Below are positions 1-7,627 of a DNA stretch of 64,000 nt, piece after piece. The translations under genes were made by a program, and so were the position numbers. Source of the stretch: Eubacterium sp. CAG:274 (GTDB taxonomy: Bacteria; Bacillota; Clostridia; Lachnospirales; CAG-274); the NCBI GenBank assembly GCA_000432155.1, contig FR888494.1, positions 1 through 64,000 on the forward strand. The letters run 5' to 3'. Every line of letters starts with the position of its first letter. The first letter of the stretch is position 1. Below the pieces are notes generated by a model, which was not told where the DNA came from, did not search any database, and saw nothing but the letters and a program-made list of their open reading frames with translations.

Positions 1-96
1 CCGGAGCCGCCGATTTGTTTGGACAGCGAGAAAAAAGAAATTGTAAACAATTCCAAACTTTTTGAGGAATCTATTGAAAAAACGGACATTGCATGA
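1..96 (+). CDS. C-terminal fragment of an unidentified protein, cut by the window edge
   Basis: Frame 1 is open from the first base to a TGA at 94-96, giving about 31 residues that end in EESIEKTDIA. Its base composition matches the recombinase that follows rather than the AT-rich chromosome, so it may be the tail of another gene of the same mobile element. The promoter of the next gene overlaps its last codons. The fragment is too short to identify. Confidence 0.4.
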   Translation, partial: PEPPICLDSEKKEIVNNSKLFEESIEKTDIA

Positions 97-102
97 TATA
101 AT
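74..102 (+). promoter_or_regulatory. Promoter of the serine recombinase
   Basis: TTGAAA (74-79) and TATAAT (97-102) are separated by exactly 17 bp. The roughly 90-nt leader can form two hairpins: CCTACTC (125-131) with GAGTAGG (146-152), and GTGCTGC (165-171) with GCGGCAC (177-183, one G-U pair). The second hairpin ends just before the start region. Confidence 0.6.
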
Positions 103-199
103 ATACGTGTGATAAGTGTCCAAACCTACTCTGAGAGTGATTTCGGAGTAGGGGTTACATAACGGTGCTGCATACGGCGGCACGAATGAGGATAACGAT

Positions 200-1879
200 A
201 TGAAAAAAGACAAGATAAAAGTATATATTTACACGAGAGTATCCACCACGATACAGGTGGATGGATACTCTCTGGATGCTCAGAAAGCCAGAATGAAAGC
301 ATTTGCCGAGTACAATGACTATAAGATTGTCGGTGAGTATGAGGATGCCGGTAAATCCGGTAAGTCCATCGAGGGCAGATTAGAGTTTAACCGCATGATG
401 GAGGACATCAAATCCGGCAAGGACGGTGTTTCCTATGTGCTGGTGTTCAAGCTCTCCCGTTTCGGCAGAAATGCGGCAGATGTGCTGTCCACCTTGCAGG
501 TTATGCAGGATTTCGGTGTCAATCTGATCTGTGTTGAGGATGGTATTGATTCCTCCAAGGATGCAGGAAAACTGATGATCTCCGTTCTGTCAGCGGTTGC
601 CGAGATCGAGCGTGAGAATATCCGTGTTCAGACGATGGAGGGCAGAATCCAGAAAGCCCGTGAGGGCAAATGGAACGGCGGCTTTGCTCCTTATGGATAT
701 ACGCTTGAAAAAGGCAAGCTGTATGTGAATGAGGAAGAAGCAGAAGCAATCCGCATCATCTTTGACAAGTACGTGCATACCGACATGGGCGCAAACGGTC
801 TTGCCCGATACCTCGCCAATCATGGCATTGGAAAAATCCAAAGACAGAACGGCAAGAATCCTCTGTTTGATGCGGCGCTTATCCGCAGGATACTGAAAAA
901 TCCTGTTTACTGCGGCAAGATCGCCTATGGCAGACGCAGGACGGAAAAGGTGCATGGCACAAGAAACGATTACCGTCTTATTGAACAGGACAACTATCTG
1001 TTGGTCGATGGTCTGCACGAAGCACTTGTTTCCGAAGAACTCTGGCATGATGCACAGGTGAAATTGGTTGCCCAGGCAAAGAAATACGAGAAGGTCAACC
1101 ATGGTAAGGATAACAAGGTGCATCTGCTGACAGGCTTGCTCAAATGCCCGATCTGCGGAGCCGGTATGTACGGCAATAAGAGTGTCAAGCACAAGGCAGA
1201 CGGCACGAAGTACAAGGATTTCTACTACTACGGCTGCAAACACCGCACCATGACCCGTGGTCACAAGTGCGACTATAAGAAGCAAATCCACGAAGAACTC
1301 TTGGAAACCGCTGTCGCAGAGGTGATTACCAAGTTGGTCAGCAATCCGAAGTTTGCCGCTTTGATGCAGCAGAAAATCAGCATGAAAGTGGATACTTCCG
1401 CTATCGAACAGGAGATTGCAAACTACGAAAAACAGCTTCGCCAGAGCTATTCCATCAAGTCCCGATTGATAGAGGAAATTGATACACTTGACCCCGATGA
1501 TAAACATTACATCAAACGCAAGGCAGACTTTGATGATCGTCTTTACAAGATGTATGATAAAATCGAGGATACGGAGTCTCTGCTGATTGAAGCCAGAGCA
1601 AAGAAAATGGCAATCGAAGCTGAAAAGCTGACTGCCGATAATATCTACAAAGTTTTGATTTACTTTGATAAGCTGTACGCCGTGATGGATGAACAGGAAC
1701 GCCGACAGCTTATGGAGTCGCTGATCTCCGAAATCCACATCTTTGAGGAACGGAAGCCGAACGGACAATGGCTGAAATCCATCAAATTCAAGCTCCCGAT
1801 CATAGAGGAAGATATGGAAATAAGTTTGGACAACGATACACAAGTTGAGACGGTAGTGTTGCTATCTAAAGTCAAGTAA
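200..1879 (+). CDS. Large serine recombinase
   Basis: This site-specific recombinase would catalyse excision or integration of a mobile element through a 5'-phosphoserine intermediate. The N-terminal resolvase domain begins YTRVSTTIQVDGYSLDAQ, with catalytic Ser15, and continues with KLSRFGR (residues 84-90). A recombinase domain follows (about 160-260). A zinc-ribbon follows with Cys316, Cys319, Cys346 and Cys357. A coiled coil (about 400-480) and a basic C-terminal part complete the protein. At 559 residues it is full length for the family. Its base composition is visibly richer in GC than the DNA from 1900 onwards, which points to horizontal transfer. Such genes often sit at one end of their element, so an attachment site may lie close to 1880-1940, but with only one end in view it cannot be placed. 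The sequence does not show which element it belongs to. Confidence 0.93.
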   Translation: MKKDKIKVYIYTRVSTTIQVDGYSLDAQKARMKAFAEYNDYKIVGEYEDAGKSGKSIEGRLEFNRMMEDIKSGKDGVSYVLVFKLSRFGRNAADVLSTLQVMQDFGVNLICVEDGIDSSKDAGKLMISVLSAVAEIERENIRVQTMEGRIQKAREGKWNGGFAPYGYTLEKGKLYVNEEEAEAIRIIFDKYVHTDMGANGLARYLANHGIGKIQRQNGKNPLFDAALIRRILKNPVYCGKIAYGRRRTEKVHGTRNDYRLIEQDNYLLVDGLHEALVSEELWHDAQVKLVAQAKKYEKVNHGKDNKVHLLTGLLKCPICGAGMYGNKSVKHKADGTKYKDFYYYGCKHRTMTRGHKCDYKKQIHEELLETAVAEVITKLVSNPKFAALMQQKISMKVDTSAIEQEIANYEKQLRQSYSIKSRLIEEIDTLDPDDKHYIKRKADFDDRLYKMYDKIEDTESLLIEARAKKMAIEAEKLTADNIYKVLIYFDKLYAVMDEQERRQLMESLISEIHIFEERKPNGQWLKSIKFKLPIIEEDMEISLDNDTQVETVVLLSKVK

Positions 1880-1943
1880 AAATCCAATAAGGTATTTTTA
1901 TTATAACCATTCTGAATAATTCTAAAAAATGAAGGTGAACACT

Positions 1944-2390
1944 ATGGAAGACCAAACACTTACCAAATGCTTCACATATTTCCGTATGGTTGGCATTTTT
2001 GACCCTGATACCATATCCGAAATGCTCGAACTTGAGCCAGAGGACTCAAGCAAAATCGGTGATATTGGTATAACTGGTATAAAATTTAAATCGGCTGACT
2101 GGAATTACGGTTATTGTTATGATTATGATGTAGATGTTGACAAACAGATGAGAAAAACAATAGCCCCTCTAATGTCAAAAATTGATATTTTGAATAAAAT
2201 CAAAAAAACTTATGATGTCGAATTTTATTTAGAAGTTGTTCCAACCGTTGTATATGGCGAATCAACACCATGCCTAGCACCATCATTGGATGTAATGAAG
2301 TTCTGTTGTGACACACAGACAAAACTTGATATAGATTTATATGTGGATATTCCCGATAGTATATATGCTAATATAAAATCTAACTGGTAG
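1944..2390 (+). CDS. DUF4279-like protein
   Basis: This is a small soluble protein of 148 residues. The N-terminal pattern, an aromatic beta strand followed by FDPDTISEMLELEPEDSSKI, and the later tail of the form LDIDLYVDI fit the DUF4279 family as I recall it, whose function is unknown. Members are common in variable gene neighbourhoods. The start is set at the ATG at 1944, because AAGGTGA lies six bases upstream; an ATG at 1929 overlaps that ribosome binding site. It lies directly behind the recombinase but is AT-rich like the chromosome, so it could be either element cargo or the first resident gene. Confidence 0.6.
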   Translation: MEDQTLTKCFTYFRMVGIFDPDTISEMLELEPEDSSKIGDIGITGIKFKSADWNYGYCYDYDVDVDKQMRKTIAPLMSKIDILNKIKKTYDVEFYLEVVPTVVYGESTPCLAPSLDVMKFCCDTQTKLDIDLYVDIPDSIYANIKSNW

Positions 2391-2447
2391 ACCTATAGAT
2401 AATATTCTTTTGTCTGCAAAATCACATATTATAAAATTCCCACAATT

Positions 2448-2475
2448 TTCCCACCAAAAATTTATTTGGTGGGAA
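2448..2475 (+). terminator. Intrinsic terminator
   Basis: TTCCCACCAAA (2448-2458) pairs perfectly with TTTGGTGGGAA (2465-2475) around a 6-nt loop and is followed by TTTTTATT. It lies 57 bp behind the DUF4279 gene. The rest of 2391-2813 is very AT-rich (including 2476-2813) and shows no convincing gene; the short reading frames there overlap the terminator. Confidence 0.85.
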
Positions 2476-2813
2476 TTTTTATTAAATTCTTTTATATATT
2501 TTTTGTTTTTTATTTTCATTTTTTATTCATATTATTCAAAATTCGTTTTATTGTTTTACAATAAAATGGATTATTTTGTCGAATTATGGGATAATTTTTT
2601 GAGTAAAAAGGTATGGAAATTTTGTTGTTTTTTATTATATAATATAAGCAGGTAAGGATTTAATTAATTATCAACTTTTTAAGGGGTCTTAATTTATAAT
2701 CTAAAAAATTAATTTTATTCGAACTTGGAAATAATTTTCTACCACATTTTATAACACTTCATTTTTAACATTAAATCCTTATTAATAACATTTTAGGAAA
2801 TAAAGGTGATATT

Positions 2814-3818
2814 ATGAAATACAAAGAAATAAATATTCCAGACAAAGAACTTTTTAGAAAAAAGATTAAAGAACTTTATGGCAGAGATATTGCAAATGCT
2901 GAATGTCATTTCAGTTCACGAAATTACACATTTTTATTCAATGGTTTAAAACCATCAGTTATTAGGGTTTCTGCTAATGCTAAAAGAAAGATTTCAGATA
3001 TTAAACACGAAATGGAATGGTTAGATGATTTAAGAAAATACATATCTGATATTACTTATATCATTCCTTCTCTTACAAATTCTATAGCCGAAGAATTTTC
3101 AATAGATGATAATGAATATTGTGTATCACAATTTAAGTTAATACATGGCGAAAAAGCCAATGCTGAAAACAGAGATGACCAATATTTTTACATTGTTGGC
3201 AAATTGTTAGGCAAAATACATTCTATAAGCTATAAGGAACAAAAAGAAGGTCTAAAATTCAATAGATGTAAGTGGTATGAAAAAAATTCTTTTGACTTTT
3301 CATATTTAAAAGACTATGTTTCTTCTGAAATATTATCTAAACTCCATACAAGAATTGAAAAAATAAAATTCTATCCAGAAGTTCCGGAAACATTTGGTAT
3401 GATACATGGGGATTTTCAGGTTAACAATATATTGATAGAATGGGATAATGCAAAAGCATTTAATTTTGATAATTGTTGTTATGGCTACTATATGTCAGAT
3501 ATAGCTACAGCCATATTTTCATTTATAGTTGACCCGGAAACTCCTTTGGAAAACAACAGAAATGACTTGTTCTTTAGCTATTTAGAACCTTTCAGAAAAG
3601 GTTACGAAACAGAATTTACACTTCCTGATACCGAATGGAATAAAGTAGATGATTTCGTGTGTTTACGAATTTTTGAATGTGCCTGTATGTTATCTCGCAC
3701 TAATACTGACACAGCATGGAAAAAAGGTGTAATAAATAGACTTATAAATACAGCCTCTGCTGATAATTGCCTTGAAGCCTTTGACACTCATCATAAAAAC
3801 AGAATTTTAGGAGCATAA
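2814..3818 (+). CDS. Aminoglycoside-phosphotransferase-fold kinase (APH family)
   Basis: This is a 334-residue kinase-like protein with the APH/choline-kinase fold. The catalytic loop HGDFQVNNIL (residues 198-207) provides the probable catalytic Asp200 and metal-binding Asn205, and FNFDN supplies Asp219 of the DFG-equivalent. Lys and Glu residues of the N-lobe are present but I cannot assign them with certainty. The family includes antibiotic kinases, homoserine kinase type II and sugar or spore-coat kinases, and nothing here fixes the substrate. The gene stands alone, with an AAAGGTGAT ribosome binding site and a strong terminator behind it. Calling it a resistance gene would go beyond the evidence. 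Confidence 0.85.
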   Translation: MKYKEINIPDKELFRKKIKELYGRDIANAECHFSSRNYTFLFNGLKPSVIRVSANAKRKISDIKHEMEWLDDLRKYISDITYIIPSLTNSIAEEFSIDDNEYCVSQFKLIHGEKANAENRDDQYFYIVGKLLGKIHSISYKEQKEGLKFNRCKWYEKNSFDFSYLKDYVSSEILSKLHTRIEKIKFYPEVPETFGMIHGDFQVNNILIEWDNAKAFNFDNCCYGYYMSDIATAIFSFIVDPETPLENNRNDLFFSYLEPFRKGYETEFTLPDTEWNKVDDFVCLRIFECACMLSRTNTDTAWKKGVINRLINTASADNCLEAFDTHHKNRILGA

Positions 3819-3840
3819 TTATCCCCTAAAAAGTAATTTT

Positions 3841-3872
3841 GGCTGTCGATTATATTACACAAATCGACAGCC
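3841..3872. terminator. Bidirectional intrinsic terminator
   Basis: GGCTGTCGATT (3841-3851) pairs perfectly with AATCGACAGCC (3862-3872) over a 10-nt loop, with T-rich DNA on the plus-strand exit and A-rich DNA on the other. It separates two converging genes and probably serves both. Confidence 0.85.
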
Positions 3873-3878
3873 TTATTT

Positions 3879-4670
3879 TTATAAAATAATTTGACCTTCT
3901 TCATTATATATATGAGAATAATCTTTATAATTATCCCCTATATCATCTTCATCAACAAATGGAATATAGCACAAACTTCCATTATAAATACAGAAATTAA
4001 CTGTTCTTATATTTATTCTACCTTTTTCTTCAAAAGTATGGGCATCTAATTTTAAAATTGTATTATCATTCTGATAATCACTTAAATAAATATATTTGCC
4101 ATCAGTTTCAAAGAAATAGCAGTTACTACCTTCGTACACATTTTTAATTTCCTTAGTCAATAGTGACAATGAATATATGTTATCTCTATTGTTTTCAAAA
4201 TATATATGATTATTAGTGACCCTCAAATGAGAAGTAGTCTCATCACTTACTTTTATATTTTCTTTTCCATTAAAACAAATGCTGTAAATCTTATTTCCAT
4301 CACTTTTATTGGCATAATAAATTTTATTGTTATATATATCCATATCTGCTGCGTCGATATTACTTAACTTATATTTTTCTGTATTTTTTACATTAAATAT
4401 ATAAACATTTTTATTATTATCCTTAGCACAAATATATTTTCCATCGCCACCCATTAATTTTACTCTTTTATAAATGATAGCACCTCTGTGTCCTTTAATA
4501 GGCACTTCTCTTAAAAACATATTGTAGTCATTATAAAAAATGCTGTCACCAATAGGTACTATTCTACTATTTGCATAAGCTAAACTTTTTCTATTTTGAA
4601 AAACAATACCTCCAACCACAATCGCTACAACAACTGCAAGTATCATAACTTTATTCAACAAGTTTTTCAA
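3879..4670 (-). CDS. Membrane-anchored propeller-like protein (DUF5050-like)
   Basis: The protein has about 263 residues: a single N-terminal hydrophobic anchor (MILAVVVAIVVGGIVF), then an extracellular part built of repeated short strands with patterns such as NKIYYANKSDGNKIYSI and KYIYLSDYQN. Such repeats are typical of the DUF5050 and related beta-propeller folds. I prefer the TTG at 4670 as start, because AGGTGG ends five bases before it; the GTG at 4679 lies inside that ribosome binding site. It follows two paralogous genes in the same direction with a 17-bp gap, so the three probably form one operon. The function is unknown. Confidence 0.55.
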   Translation of the reverse strand: MKNLLNKVMILAVVVAIVVGGIVFQNRKSLAYANSRIVPIGDSIFYNDYNMFLREVPIKGHRGAIIYKRVKLMGGDGKYICAKDNNKNVYIFNVKNTEKYKLSNIDAADMDIYNNKIYYANKSDGNKIYSICFNGKENIKVSDETTSHLRVTNNHIYFENNRDNIYSLSLLTKEIKNVYEGSNCYFFETDGKYIYLSDYQNDNTILKLDAHTFEEKGRINIRTVNFCIYNGSLCYIPFVDEDDIGDNYKDYSHIYNEEGQIIL

Positions 4671-4687
4671 TAAAACCACCTCTTTAA

Positions 4688-5218
4688 TTAATGGGTATAT
4701 TTTGACATATATTTAATATATCTTTTCCCAAAAGATACAACTGAAATATCATCATAATAAACCCTATCAAGTTCATCTTCATCACATTTAGCCATATAAT
4801 CAAAGTATTTAATTTCTATGTACTCCTCTGTAACTTTTTCCACTTTACCAATGGAAAAGCTATAGTCTTCGTCATCATATCCACCACATTCGACTATAAT
4901 ATTTTCTTCATTATTTTTAAAATAATTAAACACATTAGTGAAATTTTCAATATTAATATTTTCTACCTTAGGTGGATATATTTTTTCTTCTTTGCATATA
5001 TGGTTTATAAATTCGTATGTTTCATCATAACATATATTTTCAATTTCTGTTATATCAAATATACAGAAGCCGTCAAATTGAAAATCTTCGTATATGTTTA
5101 CCATTATATATTTTTCATTGTATTTTACAGGTACTCCACTTATATCATCAAAGATACATTCAAATTTACAGATGTCAGATTTCCTAATAATTTTGTCCAA
5201 TAACTCCTTATTTATCAT
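4688..5218 (-). CDS. Uncharacterised protein, paralogue of the gene at 5233-5799
   Basis: This soluble, acidic protein of about 176 residues belongs to no family I recognise. It aligns along its whole length with the next gene upstream: both share a KSD-x-C segment near the N-terminus, VKYNEKYIM against IKYNEKFLM, a central run on the theme of F-NHF/YFKNNEEN, and the C-terminal pattern YYDDIS-FG-RYIKYMSKYTH. The ATG at 5218 is chosen because AAGGGGTG lies just upstream; a TTG at 5236 overlaps the preceding stop codon. The pair looks like a tandem duplication that has diverged. Immunity or antitoxin roles are possible for such arrays but are not shown. Confidence 0.6.
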   Translation of the reverse strand: MINKELLDKIIRKSDICKFECIFDDISGVPVKYNEKYIMVNIYEDFQFDGFCIFDITEIENICYDETYEFINHICKEEKIYPPKVENINIENFTNVFNYFKNNEENIIVECGGYDDEDYSFSIGKVEKVTEEYIEIKYFDYMAKCDEDELDRVYYDDISVVSFGKRYIKYMSKYTH

Positions 5219-5232
5219 ACCAACACCCCTTT

Positions 5233-5799
5233 TCAATTATGAGTATACTTTGACATAATTCTAGTATACCTATCCCCAAACAAAATTTCTGAAATATCAC
5301 TATAATATATTTTATTTTCCGGATACCACTTTCCTACTCCATCAAATCTTTTAAATACTATATAATCATCTTTAATTTCTATTATTTTACCTATATTTAA
5401 AGCAGTAGTTGTATCTTCATCTACATATTTTTCAGAACAACTATCACAATATATAGTTATATTTTCATTCTTATTCAAAAAATGATTAAATATTGTTTTG
5501 TAACTATCTAATTTTATGTCTATTACATTTTCTATATCTGGTTTACCATTTTCATTTTTTATTATTTTACTCTCAAATATTGCCCGTTCATTATACTCTA
5601 TTTCTTCAATATTTTCCCATTTAACTATTATGTATCCGTCATACTCATAATCACAAGTATCAGCAATCATTAAGAATTTTTCATTATACTTTATTACATA
5701 GGATAATCCTAAAGAATATTTTGTTTTACTACTAATATAACAAAGGTCACTTTTGTTAGACACTTTTTCTAAAATATTAATCATATTTTCTCTATTCAT
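5233..5799 (-). CDS. Uncharacterised protein, first gene of a tandem paralogous pair
   Basis: This 188-residue soluble protein has no recognised domain. It is the diverged copy of the gene immediately downstream and shares the C-terminal signature IYYSDISEILFGDRY and SKYTH. The start is an ATG preceded by GGGGTGTT. A good promoter lies upstream, so this is likely the first gene of a three-gene operon ending with the anchored propeller protein at 3879. Very low GC and no broad conservation that I recognise suggest a variable accessory gene. Confidence 0.6.
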   Translation of the reverse strand: MNRENMINILEKVSNKSDLCYISSKTKYSLGLSYVIKYNEKFLMIADTCDYEYDGYIIVKWENIEEIEYNERAIFESKIIKNENGKPDIENVIDIKLDSYKTIFNHFLNKNENITIYCDSCSEKYVDEDTTTALNIGKIIEIKDDYIVFKRFDGVGKWYPENKIYYSDISEILFGDRYTRIMSKYTHN

Positions 5800-5835
5800 A
5801 GTAACACCCCAATTCTATTACACTCTCTTTACTTA

Positions 5836-5863
5836 ATTTTACCATATATGTTCTCACTGTCAA
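5836..5863 (-). promoter_or_regulatory. Promoter of the paralogue operon
   Basis: Read on the minus strand, TTGACA (5863-5858) and TAAAAT (5841-5836) are 16 bp apart, and a TGG just before the -10 box gives an extended -10 element. It drives the gene starting at 5799. Confidence 0.65.
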
Positions 5864-5899
5864 CAAAATTATGTAACTTACGCACCAAAACAAGCTATC

Positions 5900-5930
5900 A
5901 AAAAAAGAGTATAAACCACTGTTTATACTC
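5900..5930 (-). terminator. Terminator of the uvrX-yolD operon
   Basis: On the minus strand the perfect 10-bp stem GAGTATAAAC/GTTTATACTC (5930-5921 with 5916-5907) has a 4-nt loop and runs into seven T residues. It begins two bases after the yolD stop codon. Confidence 0.9.
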
Positions 5931-5931
5931 C

Positions 5932-6234
5932 TTACACAAAAGAAATGTCATAAATATCTTCAAATTTAATTACAGTTTTTATTACTGTTAAATTGTTGTA
6001 TATCTTATCTATATTTGAAATCATTCCCTCTATTTCCACATAACTGTCAACATCATAATATTTCACTTTTATCATAATGCCTTTTTCTATCTTATTTAAT
6101 TTTTGAGATATTATTTCTAACATATCCTCAGTTAATTCTATTTTTGGCTCTTTTATCCTCTCACATTTTTCAATTAAATCATAATAGCCTTTTAAAGGCG
6201 AAAAAGGCATAAACTGTCTTGCTCTATCACTCAC
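5932..6234 (-). CDS. YolD-like protein
   Basis: This is a protein of about 100 residues with the YolD-like signature DRARQFMPFSPLKGYYDLI near its N-terminus. YolD-like proteins usually lie beside a UvrX/UmuC-type polymerase in Firmicutes and have been proposed to take over the role of UmuD. The GTG at 6234 is chosen because GGGAGG lies seven bases upstream; a TTG further upstream lies within the ribosome binding region. The start overlaps the end of uvrX by eight bases, which indicates translational coupling. The operon ends immediately after it at a strong terminator. Confidence 0.85.
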   Translation of the reverse strand: MSDRARQFMPFSPLKGYYDLIEKCERIKEPKIELTEDMLEIISQKLNKIEKGIMIKVKYYDVDSYVEIEGMISNIDKIYNNLTVIKTVIKFEDIYDISFV

Positions 6235-7483
6235 CGTTGTGTCCTCCCACAAGTTTATTTCTTATTCTGGCTGTAGCCTTATCCTGAAGGCTAGAGCACC
6301 TCAAAACCGCATTTTTACCAAATTTATTCTTAATTTCAATAATGCCTTTTTGTACCTTTATCTCCTTGTCATCATCTACTTTTCCAAATAAATCAAGCTG
6401 TTGAAATTCATCTTCTTCAATATGGTTAAGTCCTACATTTATTTGTCTAATAGGATAATTTTTCTTTGTAGTTTCTCTGTAAAGTTTTTCAAACTCTGAT
6501 AATATTTTTCTATAGGAACTACTTCTAAAATTCAACTTCCTTGTACCACCTGTAGAGGCTGTACACTCCTTTGAATACCTTACATACAATGATATTGAAT
6601 TCGTCTTTGATTTTCTTTGAGTTAATTCCAATACCAACTGGTCCACCATTTCATAAAGTACAATTAATGCCTCATCAAAATTGTAATCATTAAATAAAAT
6701 TTGTCCATTTGATATAGATTCTGTTTTAGGCTTATAATCGTGAATTTCTTTTATGGTACAGGGTTCATATCCCTTAGAATGGTCTATTAAAAATTCTGCA
6801 TTTGCTCCAAATTCCTTATACAAAATGCTTTCATCCATATGTGCAACACCGTATAAATCCTGAACACCATATTTTTCAAGTCGCTTTGCAATTCCTTTGC
6901 CTATGTTCCATATATCTGTAATTGGTCTATGGTGCCATATGGTTTTCTTAAACTCATTTTCATCAAGAAAACCTATATTATCCGAAATATGTTTTGCTGT
7001 TATATCCAATGCCACTTTTGCCAAAAACAAATTTGTACCTATTCCAGCTGTGGCACAAACTCCAGTATTTTTCATAACAACCTCCATAAGCATAACAGCA
7101 AATTCTCTTGGTGTTTTTCCATAACTGGATAAATAAGGTGTAAAATCGAAAAAACATTCGTCTATAGAGTATATATAAATATCTTCCTTACTCATATATT
7201 TTAAATAAATTGAATATATATTCGCTGAATATTCCATATATTTTTTCATTCTAGGCAAGGCTGTAATATATTTCACATTTTTAGGAATTTCAAAAAGTCT
7301 GCATCTGTTTTTTATGCCCAAATTTTTCATAGCAGGGCTAATAGCCAGACATATTCCTCCACTACCACGAGATGGGTCAGCAACAACAAGGTTAGTTTTA
7401 AATGGGTCTAATCCTCTTTCAGCACATTCCACAGAAGCATAAAAACTTTTTAAATCTATGCAACCATATATTTTATTCTCCAC
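6227..7483 (-). CDS. uvrX: Y-family DNA polymerase, UvrX/UmuC type
   Basis: This 418-residue error-prone translesion polymerase would copy past damaged bases. The palm carries DLKSFYASVE with catalytic Asp10, and SIDECFF with Asp108 and Glu109. A helix-hairpin-helix thumb and little-finger region follow. QLDLF at 362-366 is a clear beta-clamp binding peptide, which would recruit it to the replisome. The start is a GTG with GAGGAGGG eight bases upstream. The gene is followed by yolD with an overlap. The promoter contains a LexA-type operator between its -35 and -10 boxes, so expression should rise during the SOS response. Confidence 0.92.
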   Translation of the reverse strand: MENKIYGCIDLKSFYASVECAERGLDPFKTNLVVADPSRGSGGICLAISPAMKNLGIKNRCRLFEIPKNVKYITALPRMKKYMEYSANIYSIYLKYMSKEDIYIYSIDECFFDFTPYLSSYGKTPREFAVMLMEVVMKNTGVCATAGIGTNLFLAKVALDITAKHISDNIGFLDENEFKKTIWHHRPITDIWNIGKGIAKRLEKYGVQDLYGVAHMDESILYKEFGANAEFLIDHSKGYEPCTIKEIHDYKPKTESISNGQILFNDYNFDEALIVLYEMVDQLVLELTQRKSKTNSISLYVRYSKECTASTGGTRKLNFRSSSYRKILSEFEKLYRETTKKNYPIRQINVGLNHIEEDEFQQLDLFGKVDDDKEIKVQKGIIEIKNKFGKNAVLRCSSLQDKATARIRNKLVGGHNGE

Positions 7484-7518
7484 TTGCTTACCCTCCTCAA
7501 AATAGTTTTTATATAAAT

Positions 7519-7547
7519 ATTATATAGAACATTTGTTCGTAAGTCAA
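7519..7547 (-). promoter_or_regulatory. SOS promoter with LexA box, upstream of uvrX
   Basis: On the minus strand TTGACT (7547-7542) and TATAAT (7524-7519) are 17 bp apart. The spacer holds CGAACAAATGTTCT (7539-7526), which fits the Gram-positive LexA consensus CGAAC-N4-GTTYG at all defined positions except the last. A repressor bound there would block RNA polymerase directly. Confidence 0.85.
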
Positions 7548-7582
7548 GTTTCAAAATTTGGATTTCTATTTAGATTTTAAAC

Positions 7583-7614
7583 AAAAAAATCCCCTAAACA
7601 ATTTTGTTTAGAGG
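7583..7614 (-). terminator. Terminator of feoAB
   Basis: On the minus strand a 9-bp stem (7614-7606 with 7599-7591, one G-U pair) is followed by a run of T residues at 7589-7583. It lies 13 bp behind the feoB stop codon. Confidence 0.8.
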
Positions 7615-7627
7615 TCAAATCAATTTT

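Noticed and set aside
590..1843. A 417-codon open frame on the minus strand opposite the serine recombinase
   Set aside because: It is a shadow of the recombinase gene, with no family motif and no ribosome binding site.
2410..2655. An 81-codon frame on the plus strand
   Set aside because: It runs straight through a perfect terminator hairpin in AT-rich DNA, and its product is a low-complexity Phe/Ile/Tyr string.
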